From Azolla caroliniana (taxonomy: Eukaryota > Polypodiophyta): a stretch of 64,000 nucleotides of DNA. The translations under genes were made by a program, and so were the position numbers. Numbering within the stretch: the first letter of the stretch is position 1; every line of letters starts with the position of its first letter. Location of the stretch: positions 14,508,001 through 14,572,000 of the forward strand of contig JBHGNT010000018.1 of assembly GCA_043228905.1 (NCBI GenBank), in the 5' to 3' direction. Under the pieces are notes generated by a model. That model made no database searches. It worked only from the letters and a program-made list of their open reading frames with translations, and was not told the origin of the DNA. Positions 23,200 through 32,197 of the stretch are shown here, one piece after another.

Positions 23200-23842
23200 T
23201 GTCGAGGTATTCCTCGCGGATGCGTGGAATGAGGCGGGACCTCAGGGGTCTTGTACCGAAGAGCAAGAGAGAAAGGAGAAGGGAAGGGACCCACTACGTG
23301 CGAGCGTAGATTCACAGGGACACAGCCCTTCAACACAAAGACACGAGTGGACACCAACAGAGAGAGACGCGAATGTATGTATATATATATGCTAACAAGA
23401 CAAACAACAAGAAGCACGATGTTGGTTACAATCGAACAGGCCGGCGAACAGATGCCGATGCCTGTTCGTAAACGCACAGAAAGGAAGAAGTAGGTTGGAG
23501 GTGCTGCCGGAAGCACTCGGGCATTCCTCAGAGCAGCGCGAGCCTCCCGAAACCTGCACAGAACGAAGCTACGGAGCTTGGAAGAGAGAGAAGCCTTCGG
23601 CCAACAACTCGACAGCACTTCGTCCTCTCTATCCGCGATCCCTCTCTCCTCCTCGTCTCCCTCCTTTTATAGGCAAGAAAGGAGCTGTTTCCCATTAACT
23701 TCCTACCTACCGAATCTACCTACCTAGGATCTTCTATGTACCTAATCCTCTCTTATGTACAACATAAGGCGTACATGCATGAAGAGCCGGTTCCTACGCT
23801 CCGGTGCACCGATTCCGCTCGTGGACGGTTTTCTTCACGACA
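23200..23842 (-). repeat. Gypsy-2 5' LTR (right copy)
   Basis: 643 bp, about 97% identical by eye to 16820-17463. It holds the promoter for the minus-strand coding region. A long gag-frame extension into this LTR exists but probably has no coding role. Confidence 0.92.
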
Positions 23843-24562
23843 ACGGTGACAAAGTTTGGGTGTTTGATTCCTTACATTTGCGAAACCAACAATTAGTTGT
23901 CTCCTTAGGTAAAGATAGCATTGTCTGCTTTCACATTGCTTTTCCTCTTTCCACATGCACCTTCACTTTTGCTTTTAGGCATGCACCTAACCTTATCCTT
24001 AAGGGGGCGACAAAATGCCTAACTTTTGGGCTCCTATTTAGCACATGCTTCCTTGTCTTCTCCCATGCATCGTAGATCGATCATCCTTCCCTCTTGCTCA
24101 CCTTTAGTGGGAATCGATCCCATGACACATTTATTCGAAGGTTGCTGCTCTAATATTCTTCCTCTCACATTTCGCCCAAGTGACCATTACGCATCGACCC
24201 AAGGGTGAAGCTATAGACATTTTGGCATTTTTGCTCTGTACACACGTGCCACATGGTGATGGGCATCAATTCCATGTTGCTTTGGGGGTGGCATCGGGCA
24301 AGAACTTGTGAAAATCTCTTGGCTACGGATGTGGGTACTACTATCCATAGTAGCATCATGACCGGACGATTCAAGCCCGCCCGGGAGAGCATACATATAT
24401 TATGTCTCTATACATATGTATACGTAGATGATGTTGGTATACGTAGGTATACATACATATATCATGTATGTATGCTCGTGTCTAACTACTACCAAAAATG
24501 AAAGAGTGCAAGTGAGGGAATCGTGGGCGCGGACGGTGCAGGTTGCTCATATGATGGCGCAT
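23843..24562. other. Right flank of Gypsy-2, unrecognised
   Basis: It continues the pre-insertion sequence of 16508-16819. A TGGGAATCGATCCCATGA palindrome at 24108-24124 resembles a tRNA T-arm read on the minus strand, but no matching A box is convincing. Near 24395-24470 is a TATACATA-rich imperfect palindrome like the one at 32.05 kb. I see no gene. Confidence 0.4.
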
Positions 24563-25325
24563 TGTCGTGTTGTTACGCGTGCACGTAGGAAACTAAGGCG
24601 GGACCGCGGGGGCCCTGAACCGAGGAGTGGGTGAAAGTAGACGGAGAAGAGAAAGGAAGAGATGGAACGGCAAGAACCGGGGCCAACAAGCACAACGGTC
24701 GCCGGGTCAGACGAGAACACAACTACACGCGAAAGATAGGTGGAGAAGCGCGCTCGATCGGTTACGAAGGTCAACAATAGATTAAAGAAGGTCACAACTA
24801 GCCCGGGAGAATGCAACTCCAGAAGAACCTATTACTATTAGTCAATGATTACAACTTGCTGAGATTACAACCGGCACACCGGTGACCAACCAAACACACT
24901 CACATTCACACACACAAGGATACACAGTGGAGCCCCTACCGAAAGCACACGGGCTTTCCTCGCTAGCAGAGGCAACCAACCAAGAAGCCTGCAGAGATTA
25001 CAACAGAGATGAAACAGTGCTCGGTTCCCGATCCGACAACACCTCCTCCTCCTCCCAAAATGCGATACCCTCTCAGTCTTTCTTTCCCCTTTTTATAGGT
25101 CGTTGAAGGTGGGTCATTACAGCCTAGTTACATCACATTTATTCTCTGCCCCTTTGGACAGAGATACGCTTTGATTTCCAAAATATGTTCTGTCTAAACT
25201 ATTTACATCGTGTTCGCCTATTTTTAACTATGTACAAGTTATTTTAATTCCGTGCGCCTATGTGTACGCGCCGGTTCATGCGCTCTGGTCCCCGATTCCC
25301 TTTATGACCGGTTTTCTTCATGACA
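24563..25325. repeat. Solo LTR of a gypsy family related to Gypsy-2
   Basis: It begins TGTCGTG and ends CTTCATGACA. It shares ordered blocks with the Gypsy-2 LTR: GGCGGGACC...GGGG near the start, ACCGAAAGCACACGGGC, the CCTTTTTATAGG promoter box, and the CGCCGGTTCATGCGCTC...CGATTCC...GACCGGTTTTCTTCATGACA end. There is no internal region and no second LTR, so it was probably left by LTR-LTR recombination. A clean target duplication is not visible. Confidence 0.75.
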
Positions 25326-25369
25326 GCGTGCAATCTCCACTGTCCAATGTGGGTGAAGCTAACAACGTT

Positions 25370-25550
25370 TGTCACCAGGAGCTTGACTCTCTGACAACCT
25401 CTGCCACAAGGAGCCCAACTCTATCACAAGGAGACCCGTTGTCTGACAACCTCTATAACCAGGAGCCCGACTTTGTCAAAAGGAACCCCGTTGTCTGATA
25501 GCCTCTGTCACCAGGAGCCCAACCAACTTTGGGTAGGAGCCCAACTCTCA
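25370..25550. repeat. Degenerate short tandem repeat
   Basis: Blocks built from AGGAGCCCAACTCT, GACAACCTCTG and ACCCGTTGTCTGA recur about every 35-70 bp three to four times. It is an imperfect minisatellite with no coding role seen. Confidence 0.6.
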
Positions 25551-25985
25551 AAAAAGTAACAGTAATAAAGAATAAAATAGCAACTTAGTAAAACCAAAGT
25601 GAATAGGGTAGTGATTAGATTTATTTGTAAGATTTGTTAGGTATATGGTTCAAATCCTATCTTCTTTGAATTCTTTCTTTTTGGTTTTCTTCTTCTTCGA
25701 TTTCTTTCTTTTTTAGGGTTTCCACATTTGGTTTAGGGTATGTAGTCACTTTACACTTCAACACCTTAATTACTAAATGTAGTCACTTTACATTTAAGGG
25801 GTCGTAATAGTGGTATTGAATTCAACACCTTAATTACTAAATGTGTTCATGGTGTCGTAATAGTCTAAAAGGTTTAAAATTGTCATCATCAAACACTTAA
25901 CCATATGTTGTCGACTGTACCTTTGCGCTTAGTATATAACTAAACATTTGCAAACTTTGATTGATGCAAGTGGACTTATTCTTTA
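25551..25985. other. AT-rich spacer, no gene seen
   Basis: It contains repeated short phrases (CACTTTACA, ACACCTTAATTACTAAATGT twice near 25760 and 25830), but no element ends or frames that can be recognised. Confidence 0.5.
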
Positions 25986-25993
25986 GTTGCCGT

Positions 25994-26013
25994 CAGTGTT
26001 GCCTTTTGACGGC
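25994..26013 (+). repeat. hAT left terminal inverted repeat
   Basis: 20 bp, exact complement of 30618-30637, preceded by the target octamer GTTGCCGT. Confidence 0.95.
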
Positions 26014-26130
26014 TAACATTGCCTGTCATGAGAACGGTATTCCAAAAATTTTGCCCGTCAAATTGACGGTTTGTCAAAAAAAATGCCCTTCAAAAAGTAA
26101 ATACATCGAATATTTGTACGAAACAATATA

Positions 26131-28371
26131 TTATATCCTTCTATCATTTGCATCTTTCCAAATTTCATGTACACGATCCCATTGTATTTCTTCAATGCGT
26201 GGCCCATTCAATGAGACTCGCATTAAATCATCTAAATGCTCTATATTCAATCGATTTCTTTTCATCTCTTTGATGAGATTTTGCTTAGAGAACCCTCTCT
26301 CACACGAAACTGTGCTAGAAGGAATAACCAAAGTAGCTTGCCATAATTTCATCAAATGAGGGAAACTATCTTGCCAATCCTTCATTTTGCAAAACATACG
26401 CCAAGCTTCATGCATAGTATAGCCTTCACAATTTAAACGTAAAGTGTCAACAAACCTATAGAGTTCCATTTCACAAGCCTTTGCATCATGTGAAATTTGA
26501 GGACATGCATTGACATCAACATTTGGCTGTAAGTGAGAAATCAAAATTCCCAACCATGTCTTTGGTTTACTATCCCTAATCACATCATCATCTGCATAAT
26601 GGCATGGGCTGAATAATTTTGCTGCATTGAAGAGGCTTAAGTCAGGGAATCTTGCATTTAGTCCATCAATAACATTTTGCACATAATTTTGAGATAGTTT
26701 AATACAACTTTCAAGTGATCCATCTATAAATGGCCTCATTCCCTTAGATTTTGCAATATTGGGATTTGGATCATTTTGACTTGCTTTATCCATAGGAATT
26801 TGTTTGAAGTATAGTTCATGTCTATATGTAACGCCATCTTTATCCTCTATTTCCAAAAACCCAACTTTAGAACATCTTAAGAACTTGGATAAATACATTG
26901 TTCCATCCGCAAATGTGTCATTTCTCAAGAAAGACCTCCGCAAATTAGAAATTGTAATATCAATTTCTGCACCAATTGAAGTTACATCCAAATTCTCTTT
27001 TTGAAGTTTCAAGCTCAAGATATTCATCAAATGCAACACATCAGCCATCATACAAAAGCAAAATTGCACACTATAGATACAAGCTTTATTATACCACTCG
27101 TTTAAGTTCTCTTTCTTCCAAATAGTAAGTATTGCAGGCATTATACTCACTAGTCTTTCCATGACTTGACCACGTGACAACCAACGAATATTATGAATTT
27201 GTAATGGTCTATGAGCATCCAATTGCATTTGTTCCAAGAGCTCTAAAATTTCATGTGTCCTTTTGGTACTATTGTTAGCCCATGCATATACCTTATTTGC
27301 AATTTTTTCTACAAGAATGAGCTCAGGGATATCTTTAGATACATCTGAAATAACCAATGCTTCTCTATGAGCAATACAATGTACACCAACCAAATTTGGG
27401 ATATCATTTTTCATTAATGTTACTATTCCAATTTCACTACCAATCATTGATGATGCACCATCAGTTGCCAATCCGATCAACTTGTTCATGTTGAGGCATC
27501 GATCGCCTAATAGATGCTTAACATGTTCATATATAGTTCTACCTTTACCATTGGGAATTTTCAGCAAACCCATATATTCAATTTGCTTAGGCCCACAACC
27601 ACCACATTGCAAATATGTAACATACATAATGAGATGCAACTCTAATCCATTGTCAGTACTTTCATCTAGCATCAAAGAGTAGTATGGGGAATTTATTAGG
27701 TTTGAGCTTTGAATTTCTAGAAGATATTTCCCGAAGGCAACCAAAAATTCATATCCCCCATATCTACTAGTATAAGATATATAATCATGTTGCTTAGGCA
27801 TATTAGGCACCTCTAGTAGCACAGCCAAATCACATAATTCTTGGTATGTAGCGATAGACAAATCTTTTTTTGCAATAAAGTACATGAGTTTCATTGTTGT
27901 TATGACCTTATTTTTGTTAATATCATCCAATTGTGATACATGCTTTGGGATGGACATTGCTTTCCCTTCAACATCACATATCCACTTTGATGCACATAAT
28001 TTATGACCACTTGAGTTGACATGGGTCAAAATTGCATCAAGTTGCAAAGTAATGCATCCAGAACCAAGACCCCAAGGCCCAGGACTAGCGTATTTCTCAC
28101 ACCATGCACATTTCATTAATGTTTTGTCTCCTTGCACAATGCATCTTATCCATGGGAATTTATCTCTCCATGCTTCACGGAATTTTCTCTTAGGCTTTTC
28201 TTTAGTTATATTAGAGGAACAACTCTCTCGAGTTAAACTCTCTAAATCAGTCCCAAACATATCCATATCCTCATTTAAATCATTGTTTAGATTTATGTCA
28301 TTGGTATCGTTGGGTGGTTTCCATGCAAACATCGCACTGATGGTTCGTTGGTTTTTTCTTTTAGGAGCCAT
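26131..28371 (-). CDS. hAT transposase, intact
   Basis: Excises and reinserts the element by a DD-E cut-and-paste reaction in the nucleus. The start is placed at MAPKRKNQRT (28371); an in-frame ATG 15 codons upstream (28416) is possible. In order: a basic N-terminus, a zinc finger with CAWC (residues 88-91) and a later His in the style of TTF/BED fingers, the catalytic core with SLMLDESTD (Asp about 236) and LATDGASS (Asp about 304), the hAT CIAHRE motif (about 332), and the C-terminal dimerisation domain with VSCERGFS (catalytic Glu about 691). At 746 residues with no stops it looks functional. It resembles the DUF4371/ZNF862-like hAT branch. It is transcribed divergently from the captured eS7 copy. 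Confidence 0.92.
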   Translation of the reverse strand: MAPKRKNQRTISAMFAWKPPNDTNDINLNNDLNEDMDMFGTDLESLTRESCSSNITKEKPKRKFREAWRDKFPWIRCIVQGDKTLMKCAWCEKYASPGPWGLGSGCITLQLDAILTHVNSSGHKLCASKWICDVEGKAMSIPKHVSQLDDINKNKVITTMKLMYFIAKKDLSIATYQELCDLAVLLEVPNMPKQHDYISYTSRYGGYEFLVAFGKYLLEIQSSNLINSPYYSLMLDESTDNGLELHLIMYVTYLQCGGCGPKQIEYMGLLKIPNGKGRTIYEHVKHLLGDRCLNMNKLIGLATDGASSMIGSEIGIVTLMKNDIPNLVGVHCIAHREALVISDVSKDIPELILVEKIANKVYAWANNSTKRTHEILELLEQMQLDAHRPLQIHNIRWLSRGQVMERLVSIMPAILTIWKKENLNEWYNKACIYSVQFCFCMMADVLHLMNILSLKLQKENLDVTSIGAEIDITISNLRRSFLRNDTFADGTMYLSKFLRCSKVGFLEIEDKDGVTYRHELYFKQIPMDKASQNDPNPNIAKSKGMRPFIDGSLESCIKLSQNYVQNVIDGLNARFPDLSLFNAAKLFSPCHYADDDVIRDSKPKTWLGILISHLQPNVDVNACPQISHDAKACEMELYRFVDTLRLNCEGYTMHEAWRMFCKMKDWQDSFPHLMKLWQATLVIPSSTVSCERGFSKQNLIKEMKRNRLNIEHLDDLMRVSLNGPRIEEIQWDRVHEIWKDANDRRI

Positions 28372-28473
28372 AATTATTCTGAATAAGAAGAAATGGGTCA
28401 TGTAAGAAAAGATCATACCATCAGTTCAAAACAATCACTAGCATCATTAAACCCATACATATTAGTTATGACA

Positions 28474-28725
28474 TGTTGGGCAATGAGATTTTACATGAAT
28501 ATAATTCCCAAACTTTTGCCCTTAAAGAGGAGAGGAATACTAGTTTTGATGGACTAGTAAAAGAATTTGGTGGTATATCTACTTCATCTAGAACTCAACA
28601 ACTAAAACCAATGAAAGCCTAGAAAAGGCGTGACAAGAGAGCAAACCAAGAAGCTAAGAGAGAACAAAGAATTCAAGAAAAGCAAAACAATGTGGTGAGT
28701 GATCGGATGGTGGAAAACGAATTGC
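28474..28725 (+). pseudogene. Captured fragment of an OTU-domain deubiquitinase (OTUD6/OTU5-like)
   Basis: The plus strand reads EYNSQTFALKEERN, LVKEFGGIS, a stop (TAG, 28619-28621), then KRRDKRANQEAKREQRIQE and VVSDRMVENELLE. The last part matches the linker that precedes the OTU catalytic domain in OTUD6B-type proteins (KRR.KR...E.EQRI......SDRM.EN). The catalytic Cys/His domain itself is absent. The match fades at 28725, where a GAATTGCTTGAAGG segment is duplicated. Lying inside the hAT ends, it is best read as a host-gene piece acquired by the transposon. Identification is from remembered family motifs. Confidence 0.72.
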
Positions 28726-29055
28726 TTGAAGGAAAATAAATTGCTTGAAGGTGTATCATCCCACACCATCAAGGAACCATAGGTGCAATCAAAAGAAGAA
28801 AACATGACACAAGTATGAGTAACATTCGTAGTTAACAAAAGCAACAATGATATTAGGCAAGCCATTGTAAATTTCCGTAGAGGGAAATATAAGAATGATT
28901 TAGCCATTAATAGAGTCGGAAAATGCTCTGGCCATCAACGTTGGATATGTAGTAATTTCCTAACCATAGGAAATAACTATTGATATGATGAGATGGATCA
29001 TTGTTAAAAGTTGCGGATTTTTATTGATTTTTATTGAGACAATAAACATTAGTCT

Positions 29056-29074
29056 CTATTAATCTAAAGTTCAT

Positions 29075-29122
<48 letters not shown>

Positions 29123-29235
29123 GCAGGCAGAAGAAGAAGAAGAAGAAGAAGAAGATCCTCTATTATCTAAAGTTCATACCAGAGAGAGAGAGAGAGAGAG
29201 AAAGAGAGACGACGCAGGTGGAAGAAGAAGAAGAT
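29056..29235. repeat. Tandem duplication with (GA)n and (GAA)n upstream of the eS7 copy
   Basis: A unit of roughly 100 bp containing ATCTAAAGTTCATACC, a long GA run, GACGCAGG and a GAAGAAGATCC run is present twice. The second copy leads into the eS7 coding sequence, and the first contains its first few codons. The duplication therefore arose after or during capture. Confidence 0.75.
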
Positions 29236-29791
29236 CCATAAGGAGAAAGGCCTCGAGCCCGATGATTTTGAAGAGTTTGTTGCACAGGCTCTCTTTGATC
29301 TCGAGAACACTAACCAGGAGCTAAGAAGTGACCTAAGGGATCTATTCATCAATTCTGCAAAGCAAATAGATATCAATGGAAGCAGGAAGGCTGTCATAAT
29401 CCATGTGCCATACAGACTGAGGAAATCTTTCAAGAAAATTCACAACCGTCTTGTCCGTGAACTTGAGAAGAAATTCAGTGGCAAGGATGTTATTTTCATT
29501 GCGACAAGGCGCATTATGAGGCCTCCCAAGAAGGGAACAGTTGCTGCTCGTCCTAGAAGCCGCACATTAACATCTGTTCATGAGGCTATTCTTGAAGATT
29601 TAGTCTATCCAGCAGAGATTGTGGGAAAAAGAGTTCGTTTCCGTCTGGATGGTTCACGTATAATGCGAGTATATTTGGACCCCAAGGAGAGGAACAATAC
29701 TGAGTATAAGTTAGAGACTTTTGGTGTTGCTTATAAGAAGCTAACTGGAAAAGAAGTAGTGTTCGAGTACCCTGTACAGGAAGCTGCTTAA
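29222..29791 (+). pseudogene. RPS7: Intronless ribosomal protein eS7 (40S S7) copy without a start codon
   Basis: An open frame of 189 codons covers almost all of eS7, a small-subunit ribosomal protein. Recognisable stretches are [72 protein letters not shown] and [17 protein letters not shown] up to the natural C-terminus and TAA. Only the first five or so residues and the ATG are missing, with an in-frame TAA upstream at 29168. The body has no introns, suggesting a processed copy; a tiny upstream exon joined at GCAG is an alternative. No internal stop or shift is seen, so it is either very recent or under selection. It sits within the hAT element. Confidence 0.88.
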
Positions 29792-30044
29792 AGACGTTTT
29801 ATCTTGGGATAGTTTTTGAGGTTTCAGTTTTTTTTTTACACTTTATGGTGTAAAATTCATTTTGTAAGAATTGAAGGTATCAATGGAGTCTTCATGTGTA
29901 TGCTTATCCTCTGTAAGGATACATTAGAGACATCCTTTTTTCTGCAATCTATTTCTGGAAGTGAGGCAAATATGAGCAGCATGCAAATATATTCATTAAG
30001 GATCCTATTGCTTCAATGAGGATGGTTTAGTCTATTTTAATCTT

Positions 30045-30046
<2 letters not shown>

Positions 30047-30080
<34 letters not shown>
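30047..30080. repeat. (CA)n microsatellite
   Basis: A pure CA run in the hAT interior, downstream of the eS7 copy. Confidence 0.9.
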
Positions 30081-30082
<2 letters not shown>

Positions 30083-30234
30083 CTACCTTAGATGGGTGAG
30101 CAGGACTGTTGTAGGAGATGTTGCTGAATCTATGAGTAGCAAGCAACGAGCAACAAGCTTCGAGTAGGGATAGTGAGCACTGAGTTGCGAGCTTCCAGCA
30201 AGGTGCAGGGCTGAGGGAGCAACGAACAAACAGG

Positions 30235-30330
30235 GAAAATGGGGGAAAAGGGGGGGAAAGGGGGGAAAGGGGGAAAAGGGGGGAAAAGGGAAAGGAAGGT
30301 CTTAGATGGGGAAACGGGGAATTGGGAAGT
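30235..30330 (+). repeat. G-rich purine tract inside the hAT element
   Basis: Runs of four to seven G alternate with A runs (GGGGGAAAAGGGGG type) at least six times, an all-purine strand over about 60 bp. This could form G-quadruplex or triplex DNA. Confidence 0.8.
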
Positions 30331-30617
30331 AAAGATTCATAATTTAGACTCTATTAGTTTTTTTACCTTTTTGTTACACACATAGTGACATATGTGAGCC
30401 TTTCAAATTCCTACACTCCCAATGCAACTTGAACAATTTGTTCCTACTACCTAGGACTATACTACTATAGTATTGGTCTTAGTAAAATTTGACGGTATTA
30501 TGAAATTTTAAGCCTTCATTTTTACGTTTTCATAAAACATATGCCCGTCAAGATTGACGATTTCATTTTAAAATTAACTTTCATATACGGTTAAATTTGC
30601 CAAAAACGTTCAAAACG

Positions 30618-30637
30618 GCCGTCAAAAGGCAACACTG
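30618..30637 (-). repeat. hAT right terminal inverted repeat
   Basis: 20 bp, exact complement of the left end, followed by the target octamer GTTGCCGT at 30638-30645. Confidence 0.95.
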
Positions 30638-30645
30638 GTTGCCGT

Positions 30646-32018
30646 ATTGAACATTTGTTTTTCTATAACTCTTAAGATGCATCTTTTCATAATTCACTGA
30701 TGACATGTAAAGTGGCCTATATATGGATTGCTACAATAGTGCAATCAAATTTTCTATCATTCATTTCTTAGCCAATAATGCATGCGAGAATTTTAGGTGG
30801 AATGCCCTTGAACTATTTTGGCAATATGATACAACCAAATAGGTATTTATAGAAAGTCAAAAGAGTTCCAATACCACTTGGAATTTCCAAGGTTAAATAG
30901 ACATAGCAAACAACTACTAAAGAGTACCAGAAATAGTGGCACCTATAACATTTCAATTCCACATGAAAGATTCCATATTAGCGTGTAAAAATAAATTTCC
31001 ATACATACATCTTTTCGGAGTACCAATATCAATATATTACTACTATACTATGAAGATATGCAATCCATACAATAAATCAATGGCTATTCATATAAGAACA
31101 TTAAGGTATTACCATGATGGCCTTTTCAATGCAACTACATATATAACATAACAAAGTTGTGGTTTATGTTCGCTTCACAAAGAAATATAACAATGTGAGC
31201 AAAAAGAGGTTGTCATATAAAGATGCCCCAAGATGTAGTTTTAGTTCATAGATACAAACTTGTGTAAAAAATATATACACAACTTTGGAGCACATCACAT
31301 CCAGTGATCAATAGATTCTAGGAGGTAGATGGATTATGTGATATCTATGTGGATATATTTCAATATGTAGAGTTGTCTGGGAGTAAGACCACCAATGTAA
31401 TGTCTTCTCTATCAGTAAAAATTTCAGAATTAAGGATTTAAAGAACAAGGTAACCAAATATACTACCCCAAAATGCCGTCATACAATAAATCCTCTCATG
31501 AATATGATGGCCTATCCCTCACTTTTGAATTTCATTTTATTCATAAACTTTGCTTGGATTGGATTTCTTGTGCATTTATCGCACAGGTGTTGGGAAACCA
31601 TTCCTAAACATTCGAACCACATAGTGTGATCTCGAAGGCCAACGCCACCCATCCGAAGAGGTCATACTTGAAACTGCTTGGAATTCATCTTTTTCTTACC
31701 CTGGGGCAAAAGAAGTTGAACAAAAGAAGCGAGAGGTTTGAACACACATATATAGCATAGTTTCTAGATAGCATAAAAAATCCTAGAGGGAGACATCTGT
31801 AAAAGGCCTTAGTGGCCAGTGCGACCACCTAATCAAAGATTACAATTGCTATTGTCTTCTTGTCAAAGCAAGTAACACAAACAAAAATAGATGGAAAAAT
31901 GATGTGCTAATCTAGCTTCCTAAACTAAAACTTCAGACAAAACTGACAGATGTTAGTCATAGCTCAACAAATAGAGATGCTTGGGTATGGAACCCAAAAC
32001 TTGGCATATCTGAATGTC

Positions 32019-32020
<2 letters not shown>
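30646..32020. other. Intergenic DNA between the hAT element and the MinC-domain gene
   Basis: AT-rich with no frame above about 70 codons. A TGTTGGGAAACC segment at 31590 looks like an LTR start but no partner end was found. The upstream control region of the gene at 32198 must lie here. Confidence 0.5.
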
Positions 32021-32050
<30 letters not shown>

Positions 32051-32152
32051 TGTATGTATACAGACATGATATATGTATGTATGTATGTATGTATGTATAC
32101 ATAGGTAATACATACATACATAGGTATATCATGTCTGTATATGTATACATAC
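32021..32152. repeat. (TATG)n repeat forming a long imperfect hairpin
   Basis: TATG runs on the left and CATA runs on the right flank two copies in inverted order of a CAGACATGATATA motif (32060-32073 and complement at 32125-32140). The whole block can fold on itself. It ends 45 bp before the start codon of the next gene, so it lies in its promoter or 5' UTR. Confidence 0.75.
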
Positions 32153-32197
32153 GTCAGATTAGAGAGAGAAGCGTTGGGTTTCTGGGTTTCAGTCACA

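Larger units (their letters stand above)
16820..23842 (-). mobile_element. Gypsy-2: complete Ty3/gypsy element with both LTRs
   Basis: The element is bounded by direct repeats of 644 and 643 bp that begin TGTCGAGG and end CACGACA. ACGG flanks both sides, a 4- to 5-bp target duplication. Coding order on the minus strand is gag, protease, RT/RNase H, integrase. A purine-rich GGTGGGGGCGGA next to the left LTR is the polypurine tract, and TGGTGAACCCG, three bases inside the right LTR, is the likely primer site. The LTRs differ by about 17 substitutions and one indel, mostly transitions. GC content is far higher than in the AT-rich flanks. Frames are broken in pol, so this copy is not autonomous. 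Confidence 0.92.
25994..30637 (-). mobile_element. Complete hAT transposon carrying two host-gene fragments
   Basis: The ends are perfect 20-bp inverted repeats (25994-26013 begins CAGTGTTGCCTT; 30618-30637 is its complement). The octamer GTTGCCGT occurs directly outside both ends (25986-25993 and 30638-30645), the 8-bp duplication typical of hAT. GACGG and CCGTCAA motifs recur near both ends and could be subterminal transposase sites. The 4644-bp element holds an uninterrupted transposase on the minus strand, plus an OTU-type deubiquitinase fragment and an eS7 ribosomal-protein copy on the plus strand. The perfect termini and duplication suggest recent movement. Confidence 0.95.
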
